DNA from: Merluccius polli
Taxonomy: Eukaryota; Chordata; Actinopteri; Gadiformes; Merlucciidae
Assembly (NCBI GenBank): GCA_030340625.1
Contig: JAOPHQ010005728.1
Location: forward strand, 1 to 64,000
Reading direction: 5' to 3'
Length of the DNA: 64,000 nucleotides
The notes under the pieces are model-generated. The model made no database searches and was not told the DNA's origin. It saw only the letters and a program-made list of their open reading frames with translations. Position 1 is the stretch's first letter, and the number at the start of each line of letters is the position of its first letter. The position numbers were made by a program, and so were the translations under genes. Below are positions 33,201 to 44,577 of the stretch, in pieces.

Positions 33201-33790
33201 ACATAATTTGATGTTGTATATAACATCGTCAAACCCAGTAGGCTACTTATACCCGGTCTCCCCTACTTTTCAAACTCAAATGATTGTTTTTATTTCCTCA
33301 AGAAGCACGTGAAGAATTTGCACTACACAGCACGCATACCTCCTGATATGGTCATAAGAAATATTTACTTACTCATCCAGTTGATCTTCAACTGGATTAT
33401 TGTTCAAAATGACTCCACTCATCATCAATGTGGCAGTCCTCAGGATCTGATGAGCTGCTGACATCGTCATCGATGTCCAGCATCAGTTGAAGCGCTTTCT
33501 GTACTGTAAACCCACATTCCATCTTCCGAAAAGATTGACCTCAAAACAAGGAAATTATGCTTTGCACGTGTATCATGTTTACAGTGGGCATTCTCACCAC
33601 GCCTCCCAGAAAGATCGAAACCCATCAAAACTGAAAGAATTATCATATCATTATCATGTGAATAGTCTCCTGTGAATGGGTGGGTGGGTACAACAGCACT
33701 CCAACTCAGGTGTGGAAAGTTTTAGGTTTTATCTAATTCACATAATTAAAAAAAAAATCACATATTTGGCCTGGGACACATTGTAAAGTG
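33201..33790 (-). other. Unassigned, with a 41-aa acidic reading frame at 33397-33522
   Basis: The minus-strand ATG at 33522 opens MECGFTVQKALQLML then a D/S/E-rich stretch ending HFEQ and TAA. It resembles the acidic N-terminus of some domesticated or piggyBac-type transposases, but nothing follows. Function not assigned. Confidence 0.25.
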
Positions 33791-33799
33791 TACATTATA

Positions 33800-34075
33800 A
33801 GGTTTCTGTCAATATTGTATATGCGTGTTTGTCATGCGATTGTTGCCAGCAACATGATTGTCCCCCAGGGGTTAAACTCTAGGGGACCTTTTCTTACCAA
33901 GCCAGGAAAACACAATGAGCATATCGCCATCTACAGGTGTATGATATGTATGCTGCATCCACAGATTTTACAGATCAGCTGCGGTACAGTTGGACAAAAT
34001 TCTACAAGACCCACAAATGCGTAAAGACTACAGTAGTTCACATGTAAAATTCTGTTCTAAAAGAACAGAATTTAG
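33800..34075 (-). repeat. Interspersed repeat R2, minus-oriented copy
   Basis: Inverse of about 11330-11500: CGCCATCTACAGGTGTATG, TTTTACAGATCAGCTGC and CAAAATTCTACAAGACCCAC match with few changes. Confidence 0.7.
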
Positions 34076-34917
34076 TGTGTACCCACCTTATGCTGGGTAC
34101 ACTACAGGATAATTAGCCAATCTGGCCAGCAAAGCCCCAGTTTTTTGATAGATCTTAATTATTTTTTTGACAGATTCTGTGGTATAGGGTATGTTAAGAT
34201 TGGAGTTTACTTCCCTAAATCTCCTCGAGGCCATACCATTTAGAAAATTGCAAATATTAAACATGTTCAATATTTACGATCCAATGTCCTGTATTGTGGT
34301 GGGGCCCCTGAGCACAGCCGAGTATGCAGTGTATGGATTGTCACGTGGTAAAGACGATAGCCAATTGGGAGCCACGCTGACCGGTAATCAGAAGCCATGG
34401 TGGCAAAAGCGAAAGTGTGATGGATTTGTGAAATTAAGGAGTCTAACTCACGCTGCAACATGTACAGTCCATTTTCATGCCGTCTCCATGACATTGTCCA
34501 TAGGTCTTTAGGATGTTACGCTAAAAACGAGGGCAAAAGCTAGCATAACATGGCTGCCATCCGCCATGTTTGTTTAGGCTAAAGTCATGAATTTGATCGC
34601 AAGTTTGTAATTGTGATTTGCGAGAGTTACGGTTTTGAGAATCAGGACTGGGCCTTGCCTTCCACACAATTAATGACCGAAACAGTTACATTAATCTTCA
34701 TCCATTGTTAGGTGTGTGGTCTCTCACGTTTTCTATAAAACATAGGCTCAAACAGGCCTTTGAAAAACCTTGTGGTAAATTGTATATAGTAAAAGATATT
34801 CTGAAAACGTTATATGAAACACCAATATCATTCACCTGCAGATACGAGGCAGCTACAGACGTACGCATGCGCCACCGGTTTGCTGCTTGCATAAACCAAA
34901 CTTCTGGTTTTACAATT
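34076..34917. other. Unassigned intron sequence
   Basis: GGGTACACTACAGGATAATT near 34093 looks like an element terminus but no partner was found. No gene. Confidence 0.45.
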
Positions 34918-35403
34918 TATCTGACATAGCCTAGTCCTAACTAGACCTTGGTACTCATTTCATTCATACTAAAGGTCTAGCAATGCTGTAGAGACAAACG
35001 ATGTCTCACTTGAAGGCGGGTGCTGTTGAAGTTTAAAACCTATTGGCTCTGCCCAGTGCCACTCTGGATCTGCCTTAACCAATCGCTAACGTTTGGTCGT
35101 GACGTATTTCATGCGCCAGAAACCACGTTGCGCGCAGCTCTATGGCGCGCAGTATACAAACGGCAGATGCAGTGAGCATTAGCATTAGCCTCCGCCCGCC
35201 TCCGTACTTACGCTCAATAACTGAAATTCGCGCACGACCTCTACGTCACTGTTCTCAGGCCGCGCCTCCTGTTCGCTGATTGGACCGCAGATTTTGGGGA
35301 AAAGAAATCGTTCTAACATAGTAGCATCGCCAGACCTTGTACTGAAGTGAAATGAAATTTGAGCGGAAGTACGTAGGTGGGCGGAGCCAGGCTAGATCTG
35401 ACA
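34918..35403. mobile_element. MITE with 9-bp duplication, copy B, inverted (34927-35394)
   Basis: Inverse of 31178-31630, starting TAGCCTAGTCCTAAC and ending GGAGCCAGGCTA. Flanks are TATCTGACA and GATCTGACA (8 of 9). It carries a 15-bp insertion-like block GCTCTATGGCGCGCA absent from copy A. Confidence 0.85.
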
Positions 35404-35606
35404 TGCAGCACAACACAAATGATATGGCAATAAGGCCCTTAATAAGCATTAGTTAATCGTAATAAGACCCTATAATATGCTTATTAAATAGTTAATGGTT
35501 AATAAGGTCTTTTAATAAGGCTGGTTAATATAAAGCGCTTCCTAAACCTGTTTTGTTTTCTTGTTTAAATTTTCACCCAAGAAAACAGCATTTGGGGGGT
35601 GAGAAT
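35404..35606. other. Unassigned AT-rich repeat
   Basis: Repeated AATAAG(A/G)CC and TTAATA words suggest a degraded low-complexity repeat. Confidence 0.4.
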
Positions 35607-35732
35607 GGCCCTTCATCCTCCAGTGGTTCAAGACTTGATGTCTGCCCCAGCAGCCCAAGCATTTGTTGAGAGAATTTCTCAATCTGGACTCAGAAACATG
35701 ATGGACACATTGCTGATAGAGACCCCATTTAC
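35607..35732 (+). pseudogene. hAT transposase C-terminal dimerisation remnant
   Basis: A short frame reads SAPAAQAFVERISQSG and then a degenerate R-N-M-M block. This corresponds to the S-A-P-A-S-x-x-x-V-E-R-I-F-S motif in the hAT C-terminal dimerisation domain. Confidence 0.5.
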
Positions 35733-37210
35733 ACCTGGCATTATCATGCATTTTGGGCAATTGGACATTAATTGATTATCGGCAAAACACGCAGGTGTAA
35801 ATTCACCCAAGACGCATTTGTGGTCAGATCTGCCAAACCACATCAGGAGGTGTTCTGGAAAGCATTCTGACCACATCGAGCACAAGTGTAAATGCATCTT
35901 CACAAAAAGTGCAGGGGCACATATGCGGCTAATTCCATGGTACTTCATCATTAGGAAGACTGAAAATGTGATGATGGCAGGCCCTAGCGAAATCGCATTA
36001 CTGTTTTCAAACTGTTTTTGGCTGGACCGGCAGGCCATGTATCCATGCCGCTCTGTCACTGAGTGAGTGATAGAGTTACACCACTGTTCGGAGTGAGTGA
36101 TGACGTGGTTGTTGTCGTCTCTCCATTGGGCGGGCAACAACCCGCGCAAACACTTCCTGGCTGGACCTGATTGGATGAATGCTTTCAGTTGCAGGCCATC
36201 TGCTTTCGGATTTCAAACCAGACCAACATGGCAGCCACCTCACAAACGATTTAATTGAACAGCTGAATAGTACACTAAAATGTGTTTCTGAAAACATTTT
36301 AGGTGAGAAATAAGCCATGCAGTTGCTGAATCTGTCTGCTGAATCTCTTATTTTAGATTGACAATGGTTAGTTCAAAGGTTTTTTTGAGTTTCCAGAGGC
36401 AGCAAGTATCGTCGGACACCCCGGATTTGCATAAAGTAGAAGAGAACTCAACTTCATGCAAATGAGCATAACAATGTGACACCCAATCTCTCGAAACTCA
36501 ATGCCATGCTACCAGAATACATTGCAGGGCTGCTCACATAGACAATGAATGGGAGGCGTGGAAATGACACGATCCTGTGGACACGTACCTTTACTTCTTC
36601 AGAGAGCGTTTACAAGCACTCCGTTTATTGACTGCGGTTTATTCTGAATCTATCGAACGCTAAGGATGGACTCGCGGTCCAGCCACATTACAGGTTTTGA
36701 CTTGTTATTCACTCGCACGGAACTGACGTGTGAGAGCAACATCCTATTATCATACAACATTCTATAATCCAGCGAGATATGGCAAGCCAATTTAGCTTTT
36801 AATGGTCTTAGCATCACATGGCACGATTTAATTCTTACTAGTAAGAATTAAATTCTTACCAGTAAAAATGTGATACTTACTAGTAACAACTGAACAACTA
36901 GTCAGATTACCATTCACTTAGATTGAAGATCATACTCATACTTACCTACAATTCAATTCTTACTTAAGAAGATTTAAGATTTTCATTCCAAAAAAGTAAT
37001 TTCAATAAGTTGGAATTTGTAAATACTTGAATAGAAACAGAACACCTGTGATTTATTAAAATGCCAAAACCAAAACTAAATAAAATGGATCTTTCAAACT
37101 AAAACTGAAATAGAAACGATAAGGAACCCCTAAAGATGAAACTGAAACTAAACTAAAGCTAAAATAAAAACTGGAAATACAATAAAAATCTGAATTTAAA
37201 TAACACTGGT
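35733..37210. other. Unassigned, with a perfect 26-bp palindrome at 36827-36852
   Basis: CATTTACACCTGGCATTA near 35727 is a common fish repeat word. TTTAATTCTTAC-TA-GTAAGAATTAAA style symmetry at 36827-36852 is perfect, and CTTAC(T/C)AGTAA words recur twice nearby. No gene. Confidence 0.5.
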
Positions 37211-37530
37211 GTGCATGCATGCGTTCATGTGTGTATGGAATGGGTAGCTAAAGGGCAGCTTAAGTGCTCTGCACACATGAGTGGGACAAGCTACGCTAGC
37301 TACTGCCTAACAATCTCACAGGAAATACCGGCCAATAGGAAGACTTGTTACATTAGTGCACAGACCCAATCAGCAGAGAGTTCGGTAGAAGGAAAGCCTG
37401 TTCAGGGCAACACAAATGGTTTATGGGCCATTTCCACTTTTAATTGTACTTCTAAAATTTCTGCCAGTATTACTCATCACATTTCTCATTCCTCCATCCT
37501 CCTTATTTACATTATTTTCCTCCTGTTCTC
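37211..37530. other. Unassigned intron sequence
   Basis: An open frame runs through here into the pyrimidine tract but shows no domain and simple-sequence composition. Confidence 0.5.
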
Positions 37531-37765
37531 ATCCGTTGCTCCTTTTGGTCTCTCTCTCTCCCTCCATTTCTGTATTACTCGCTCCCTTTCTCTCTGTATA
37601 GTGCCATCCCTCCCTCTGTATTTCCATATTGCCCTCTCCCTTTCTCCCTCTCTGTACAGCCCTCTCTCTCTACCTCTCTCTGTATGTCTGTATATCTCTA
37701 TCTCCCTCACTGTCTATTTCTCTCTCCCAACCTCTATCTGTATGTCTATCTATCTCTCCCACCCC
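37531..37765. repeat. CT-rich low-complexity tract
   Basis: Irregular CTCTCTC/CCCTC/TGTATGTCTG units. Reading frames across it on either strand are compositional. Confidence 0.85.
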
Positions 37766-38394
37766 CCGCCACAATTCCAAAGAATGTCAGGAATGCCCCT
37801 GGTGTTAAAAGAGCTTCACAGTCCAACTGTCTTCACAGTCCACATTATCTACTTTCTCCTTCATCTGGCTACTTCTATTACTTCTACTATTCCCAAAGAA
37901 AGAAACAAAGTGACAGAAAGAATGGAAGAAAGCGGGATGGAAAGAATGGGAGGTGGTGTGAGTGACAGTTAAGTGATAACGCCAAGTATGAAGCAGCATA
38001 TTACTTCAATGCCGTAAGAGAAGCAACATGGAGAGAGATACTGAGCATGTGCAGGAACCACCACCTGACTAATGCCGTGTTCACACCAAACCTGAAGTGC
38101 ATTTTCACCTCACGTTACACGCACAAGTTTGACCGCTGGATCATTTGTGTTTAGTTGTGGCTTCCGCGATGTACACGTTAGAATCAGATGTGAGAATCAC
38201 TTTGCAAACCGATTTACAGATTGTTCTGCAACTACAATTACCAACCTTACACAGTTACACATTTGTACACATCTTAAGTGTGTGACATTTGCACATTAGA
38301 GCCTTGTAGGAATTATAAAAACGTTAGAATAAAATGGGTAAAATGGGAATAAAAAGTGGTTAAGGGTGATTTTTGTAAGTACAACTAGCAACAG
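37766..38394. other. Unassigned intron sequence
   Basis: No recognised feature. Confidence 0.5.
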
Positions 38395-38665
38395 GCCTGG
38401 ATTGGCCGCGTGCCCCCCCCCCCCCCGTCGGTCTTAGGTCCGGGGTGTGTTACGATCGCGCCCCCCTCCCCCCCCCCCCCCCCGTCGACAATCGCCCCCC
38501 CCCCCCCACGTCAACAATCGCGACCCCCCACCCCCCGTCGACAATCGCGCCCCCCCCCTCCAAAATCGCGTATCCACCCCCACCCCCCCCCCGTCGGTCG
38601 TCGTTCCTGTGGTGGGCCAGTCCAGGAGAAAATTGCCAGGGCCAAATTTTGTTCCCAGTCCAGCC
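38395..38665. repeat. G/C-tract dispersed repeat, longest array
   Basis: Six C-runs of 6-17 nt separated by GTCGGTCTTAGGTCCGGGG, GTCGACAATCGC, CGTCAACAATCGCGA and similar words. CAGGCCTGGATTGGCC on the left and GGCCAGTCCAGG / CAGTCCAGCCCTG on the right may be the outer ends of the element. Confidence 0.85.
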
Positions 38666-39365
38666 CTGACTAGCAATATGTTTTTTCAGTTACAAAAATG
38701 ACTGACTACACTGACTTCACCTACTAATACTTAGAGTGAAATTAAACTCTATATATTTGTTATTGATGTGAGAATTGAGAGAGAGAAACTCATAGAGGAG
38801 AACTGTGGTCCATTGTTCTTGGGTGGCAGAAACGACCAGAGGATCAAAACACAAAGCTCAACATGTCCTCATAATAGTACACACACACACACACAAAGCT
38901 GATCGCAGTTGGAAACTGGCTTAAAAAACACAAAGGCTTTTGATTCGCCGCCATTCCCCTGGGAGTCTGGCCTCTGAACCAATAGAAAAGATTTAATGTG
39001 GTCAAGGAAAGTCACATCAGGTCAGGCAAACTGACATTAGACAAGCAGCGCAGCGGGGTAGGGTTAACACATTAGAGGTCAGCCATTCACAGCTGCCGGC
39101 ACACTCTGGGAAGGAACCCAGACGACCCCAGTAAACCAGCAACAAGAAAAATAATAATAGTTAAAATAATAGTCCAGTGTGAGGGGTACCATCTTTTAGA
39201 ATTGGCTGGCAGGAATGCAGTGTGCTTCCCACAAAACGGAGAGGAAAAGGAGTTGGGGTGAGTAGAGGGGCAGTGCAGAACGCATTTAACTTTGTTGACA
39301 ATAACAGTTGTTAATAAACTGAAGACAGACAGGGGGGAACAAAAGACAGTTGGAAGAGAGAGAAT
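38666..39365. other. Unassigned intron sequence
   Basis: A short CA run lies at 38879-38896. No gene recognised. Confidence 0.5.
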
Positions 39366-39490
39366 GAGATTTAACATGGAATGGGAATGGAACCTGGGTT
39401 CCATTCCCACAACCACAAGGCGGTATTGCCTACATGGTTAGTGCAGTGGAGGGTTGAGCCACTGAGCAATCCAGCTGAGTAGTAGTAGTG
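39366..39490 (-). mobile_element. Possible tRNA-derived SINE
   Basis: On the minus strand ATTGCTCAGTGGCTCAACC resembles an A box and GGTTCCATTCC a one-mismatch B box, about 50 nt apart, followed by a pyrimidine-rich body. Only the head is readable. Confidence 0.4.
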
Positions 39491-40261
39491 TTATCACCTC
39501 AGTGGCTAAATGATAGTAGGGCTGGTCCTGGATATCTGAATATCTGGCAATTCGATCAGAAGAACAATATAATGTAGCAATAACTATAATATGTCATACA
39601 ACAATGAATGTATTTCCTGTCTAAGCTTCATCAGATTGGAAGTCAACTTTTTTTAAATTTTGCTACACTTTTATAACTGAACAAAATAGATATTTGTCAT
39701 TGTATTCATAGTAATTGACATGATCGCAATCAACATGATACGATGTACTATTTAGTTATTTAAGCAAGTGTTATAACCTATGGTCATATGTGTTAGTGTT
39801 TTTTACATGTTACCATTTCAGTTAATCCCTCTGTTACTGAGTGCTAATTAGTTAATTTGTTGCTGTTTGTGTCATTTTGTTAATTGCTTTGGCAGTTGGC
39901 AGCTGGTATATGAAGCCCAGTGAGACGAGGTCAGTTGCCACCTCCATCTCAGTAGTGTTGTGTGTCTTAATTTAGTTGTCAGTTGTGGTTTTGTTTTGTA
40001 AGTTTTGTGTTCAATTTACTTTTTGTGAGTTTATAAGTTCTTCAAAGTTGAGGTGGACAATCTTATGTTGCTGCTGTTACCTCAGGCGGTCGTAACACAA
40101 GGCAACTTGCAGTGGCAGACCAATATAATAAAGGACCATTTTCTTGCTACTGGTTAGGCTGCAGACAATGGGGAATGGCAAGCCCAGAACCTTTCGGTGT
40201 CCAACACCCTAAGTTCACAAGATTACTGATCGTCAGGCATTGCAGCATACAGTATATTTAC
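39491..40261. other. Unassigned, with a hAT-like left end at 39515
   Basis: TAGGGCTGGTCCTGG near 39515 is a hAT-type start without a partner. 39890-40130 has a TATA-like TATATGAAGCCC and a late AATAAAGG, which could be a solo LTR; boundaries are not evident. Confidence 0.35.
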
Positions 40262-40422
40262 CATCACAGGTGAAGGTGACGGGCTCTTGGGAGTCGGAGA
40301 TCTCGATGGAGACCTTGACTGAGCAACCGTTGTCTCCCCCTCCGTCTCGCTGGGGGATGACTGGGCTGAGGACGTAGCCTGGGTTGGTGGAGACATTGCT
40401 GTGGGGGAAGTGGGAGCGCAGC
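40262..40422 (-). CDS. pik3c2a: pik3c2a exon: start of the Ras-binding region
   Basis: A 161-nt internal exon. The acceptor is CTTCCTCCAG; the donor is GATG followed by GTAAAT. It encodes 1 nt, 53 codons and 1 nt: LRSHFPHSN, NPGYVLSPVIPQ, then a glycine-rich GGGDNG loop, SVKVSIEISDSQ and VTFTCD. In class II PI3-kinases this is the segment leading into the Ras-binding domain. Phases join both neighbours: AA + G with the exon at 44998-45095 and GAT-G + TG with that at 10711-10831. The intron towards the next exon is 29,430 bp. Confidence 0.93.
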
Positions 40423-41221
40423 CTGGAGGAAGAGAAGGAAGAGGAGGGCGGCGTTAGACCATCTCAGTAGATAATGATTCTTCTTTATACATATATATAG
40501 ATATACTGGGTCAACTTAGTTAGTCTTCTACGACCGTAAACATAGTAATCTATTTTTAACAGTTTCTAAAATAATAGAAGCCTGTCCCAAAACTGCTAAC
40601 GGTTTTAATAAAGGGTTTTAATAATGAATGTATTTAGCAGCCGTTTCATTTAAACAAAGGTGAAAGATACCAAAAGCTCTACCTACTAATAATAACGGGT
40701 TGGTAATTTAATAAACATGAATAGAACAGGTAGCAATCTTTTTTCCTTTTCTGGTTATTTGCCACCCACAATATGTGCTATTGTGGGTGACTTCTTCATG
40801 TGATTTCTCTTTGGGTTAATAGGGCTATTCCTGCCGTGCAAGGCACGGCACAATGCTCAAACCACCTATTTGCTTTGTGATAATTGGAAGTAGTGTGTCT
40901 TCTGAAACTTTTAGGTTACTTAACCAAGTCGGACTCGGACCAATAAGTGGATCTGAAAGCCACTGACGTCCACGCAGCAATCCTACGTGATATTGAAGTT
41001 TTGTCCTTTGCGTTATTAAAATAACATTTGTTTAAATGAATTGAACCGCTTCAGAAATGAAATGGAACAAATGATCAGTTGATTAAAACCGCAATTCTGC
41101 AGCAGCGCTCTCTGCCGGCTCGATTCAGACAGGGTTTAACTAGATGTTAAGCCCAACGCACACGGCCATATCAAAACATACACAAAACATCATTTTTTAA
41201 ATTTCTGTATGAATCTGGTTC
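40423..41221. other. pik3c2a intron sequence, unassigned
   Basis: GCCGTGCAAGGCACGGC near 40833 is a short palindrome. No element or gene recognised. Confidence 0.5.
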
Positions 41222-41940
41222 TTGTTTGTGTCCGTTCCGTCTTCTTCCGCTTATCCGGGGTCGGGTCGTGAGGGCAGCAGCTTAAGTAAGTGGCAACTCC
41301 AGAGTGGAAGAGAGTCCAACCCCTCTCGAGAAGACTGGTTCCAGAGCCCTTGCTATGCGTCAAGGTGAGGCCGACTATATCTAGCCGGAAATTCTCAACC
41401 TTGCGCACCAGCTCAGGCTCCTTCCCCACCAGAGAGGTGACGTTCCACGTCCCTAGAGCTAGCTTCTGCAGCTGAGAATCGGACCGCCAAGGTCCCCTGC
41501 CTTCGGCCGCTGCCCAGCTCACATTGCACCCGACCCCTTTGGCCCCTCCTGCTGGTGGTGAGTCTGCGGGAAGGGGGTCCCATGTTGTCTCTTCGGGCTG
41601 TGCCTGGCCGGGCCCCATGGGTACAGGCCCGGCCACCAGGCGCTCGCCACCGAGCCTCACCCCCAGGCCTGGCTCCAGGGGGGGGGGGGGCCCGTTGACC
41701 CACGTCCGGCCGAGGGACACGGAAAATTATTTATTTTACTCGTCATAAGGGGTCTTTTGAGCTACCCTTTGTCTGGCCCCTCCCCCCAGACCTGTATGCC
41801 ATGGGTGACCCTACCAGGGGCATAAAAGCCCCCCGACAACTGAGTTCCTGGGGGTCATTGGGACATCTACATATACAAACTGCAAATATGTTGAACACAA
41901 AATCTCTGATCATAGCTTGTAAGCTGCCTACTTCCAAACC
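41222..41940 (-). mobile_element. Rex3/RTE-type LINE, internally deleted
   Basis: The minus strand starts with the 5' region (reading CPNDPQELSCRGAFMPL), then a G/C-rich leader and LALGTWNVTSLVGKEPELVR, IVGLTLTHSKGSG and LLERGWTLFHSGVA. This is the start of an APE endonuclease of Rex3-like RTE LINEs. At about 41285 it jumps to DPTPDKRKK, the 3'-terminal part normally found after the RT, and ends in a GAAGACGGAACGG tail related to GATG repeats. The endonuclease core and entire RT are missing. Confidence 0.75.
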
Positions 41941-41985
41941 CTAAAACTGTTTCACTATTCTGAAATGGAATAGTATCTGGTTTGC

Positions 41986-43895
41986 CTTACATGCAGTGGC
42001 GACTGGTCATTAGGGGCAGAGCCCCACCTACTCTCACAAGAAAAAAAAAAAAATAATTATATATAATTTTTTTTTAAATATATATATTTCAAAAAAATCT
42101 CCCCATAAAGTACTGTAAAATAATAAGTTTGGCGCTTTTAGTTCATTTTTAGTTGACCCTAGCTTGCTTCTTCAGCCTGAGGGGGGCTGGTGGGGCTAGG
42201 TGGGGCTAGAAGTGGAGCTAGCCCCACCTGTCTAATGGTAGTGTGTATTGGGACTTGAAAAATTGAACTGCGCATGCTCAGAATGTTCTCCGTTGAAGTG
42301 GACGGAGAAAAATATTTTCCTATGGTAGGGCTATCCCCACCGGCACTGCTATGGACATATATGGTTCGTTCCGCTACAGCGTCATTTCATTGTTCGCAGC
42401 TATTGGCTGTAGTGTGCGGTGCGCGTGATGAGTCATGACTCGAGTGACTTTGTCCTCACGTGTGCGCCGTGTGAGAAGTTGCTAACAAGCATGTCGAAGG
42501 TACGCAAACGAAAACAGGTATGTACTCGGTCGGATCATCACTTGTATTAAACTGTGTGGGAAATGTGAGACAGCACTGCGGGGTCACGACGAGTCGGCGG
42601 TCTGAATCCGGGGATACTCCGGTGTATTTTTGAGACTGTGTGTGAGGGCGATGCTCGGCTTCAGCGGCACTATGACGCTCAGCCCGTATTCAAAGGGACA
42701 TCACCATACAGGACCAACTATTAGACTGCATGTATGAAGTGGACAGGGACAGCCGAACAAGTGGACGAGACATCATGTGTTGCTGTACAGGCCGACGACA
42801 CAACGGATGTCTCCTGTAAATCACAGATGGTAGGTTGTGCTGCGATACCTTCTGCCGTAACACAGTGACAGATAAGCGTTGTTCTTGTCAATGTTGTGTC
42901 TGTTTATGTTTGTCCCGTCTTGTATGTCCCCACTCCTGGCCTGCACCTTGTCGTGGTGAGTGGGCTTTAAACCAAGACAGGCCATTCTGAATCTTTTCTT
43001 TCACAGCTGTTATCTTTGATTTCTCCTCCAGGACACTGCCTAGGCCTATGGGAGGTCTCCATGGTAACATGATATTGGGTTCTTATAGTGGCTCTTACAG
43101 CTGTTTGCACTAGTGTCATTTTGGTTTGCGGAAGCTTAGTTTAAAGTTTAAAAACTATACTTTCATTATTGCAATGTTTTGATGTCAGCAATAAAACATT
43201 AAAAGCTGCACTAATGTACTTTATTAATTAAATATATATGATACATGGATAACAGTCACTTAGTTCAAAAACCAAAAGCCCAGCATACTGAATAGTGTTA
43301 AAGTATATTTTATTTGTAATGGTTGTGATAGCCCCAGTACCTGCCTGCTGTCCTGGTTATCCACAGTTCCTTGTGGGTGGAGCTGAGGGCTGAATAGAGA
43401 GTGGGACACATCTGGACACACCAAGCCAGGGCTACAAACAGCATGGTGGGACACTGACACGTGGTAAGTTCGACCAATGAAGAAAGCTCAATCTCTATTT
43501 TGAAATACTTTAGCTTTTTTGAAAATTACCAATTTTATTTGTACTATATTAGGGCTGTAACTTTTTCCAAAAATGAATTTCAAACAAATTTAAAATGCCC
43601 CGTAATTTGTTTGAATATATTCTAATACCCCCTCCACATAAGCTTGGTTTACTGATAGGTTTAGAGCCGTTTAGCATATTACTGCCTTCCACAGGTCAGA
43701 TGTTGAACTAGACTTTACATACAGTCCTGTGTTGTGCAGGATAGCCGGGAGCAGGCGGAGTCAACCTCTACAAAGATCACCACGACTGTGAAAACAAACG
43801 GGTGACGTCACGGACACTGGTACGTCATTTAAAAAAATAAAAAATTAGCCTAGCCCCACCTGTATTTTACATGTAGAAACACCACTGCTTACATG
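41986..43895. mobile_element. 1.9-kb hAT element with perfect 8-bp duplication (41994-43887)
   Basis: The ends CAGTGGCGACTGG and GAAACACCACTG are flanked by CTTACATG at 41986-41993 and 43888-43895. TAGCCCCACCTGT occurs near both ends and at 42225. The interior holds a transposase remnant at 42550-42840. Confidence 0.92.
42550..42840 (+). pseudogene. hAT transposase (ZMYM1-like) fragment
   Basis: Three frames in succession read LRGHDESA, NPGILRCIFETV...VFKGTSPY, and VAVQADDTTDVSCKSQ. In ZMYM1/TTF-type hAT proteins these blocks occur in this order; DDTTD holds the first catalytic Asp of the RNase-H fold. At least two frameshifts and a stop disable it. The upstream zinc finger and downstream catalytic residues were not found. 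Confidence 0.65.
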
Positions 43896-44527
43896 GCAAA
43901 CAAGTGGCTATTCTAACAGGTTTCTTCTTGAGATCTTGGCACTCGGGCCAGGTTTTCAGAGTGGGAACACAGAGTTGTCCACTACTTTTCATGGTGACAA
44001 GGGAAGAGTTGGAGCTCATGCTCAGCGGATACATTGACTCAGAGCCACATTCATACCCCTATATCCAGACCATGTCTCTCGTGTACATTGTCAAACCAAT
44101 AAGTCATCTTGTTTGTGTCGCGGTACAATATTGATATATGCTTTGGGTTACAATGAAAAAAACGAAGTTGGAGGTGGATAATTAGGCACGTCAATGAATG
44201 CGCATGGGAGACAGACGAGAGTAGAGGATGGATGTGCGCTTTGACGGAAGATCCACGCTTCCACATTTTCAGATCACCAAATTGTAAGGCCAATTGATTG
44301 ATATTGGCTGCAACATCAATACATTATTAGCTGTTTGGCACCTCTCAATATTTAGGGTACAATGCAGCTGCAAAGATTTTGCACCGCAAATAGGAACATT
44401 TCTACCACATTCGGCACCAGCAAGGTGTTCATTTCTGACCCTATAGGTGAATCCAAATAATTGATTATTCACTCATACCACCCACCTATTATTCGACCAT
44501 GAAAAATGTGAGTTGTTGTTGTTCACA
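43896..44527. other. Unassigned intron sequence
   Basis: TTGTCAAACCAATAAGTCAT at 44089 recurs at 47377, evidence of a small repeat. No gene. Confidence 0.45.
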
Positions 44528-44528
44528 G

Positions 44529-44573
<45 letters not shown>
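44528..44573. repeat. (TA)n microsatellite
   Basis: About 22 TA units. Confidence 0.95.

Positions 44574-44577
<4 letters not shown>

Noticed and set aside
37211..37972. 253-codon plus-strand frame
   Set aside because: It runs through a CT-rich simple-sequence tract and shows no domain or splice context.
38410..38701. Several proline-rich frames on the plus strand
   Set aside because: Produced by C-runs in the G/C-tract repeat.
39890..40145. Solo LTR
   Set aside because: TATA-like and AATAAA words are suggestive but no TG...CA boundaries or duplication could be found.
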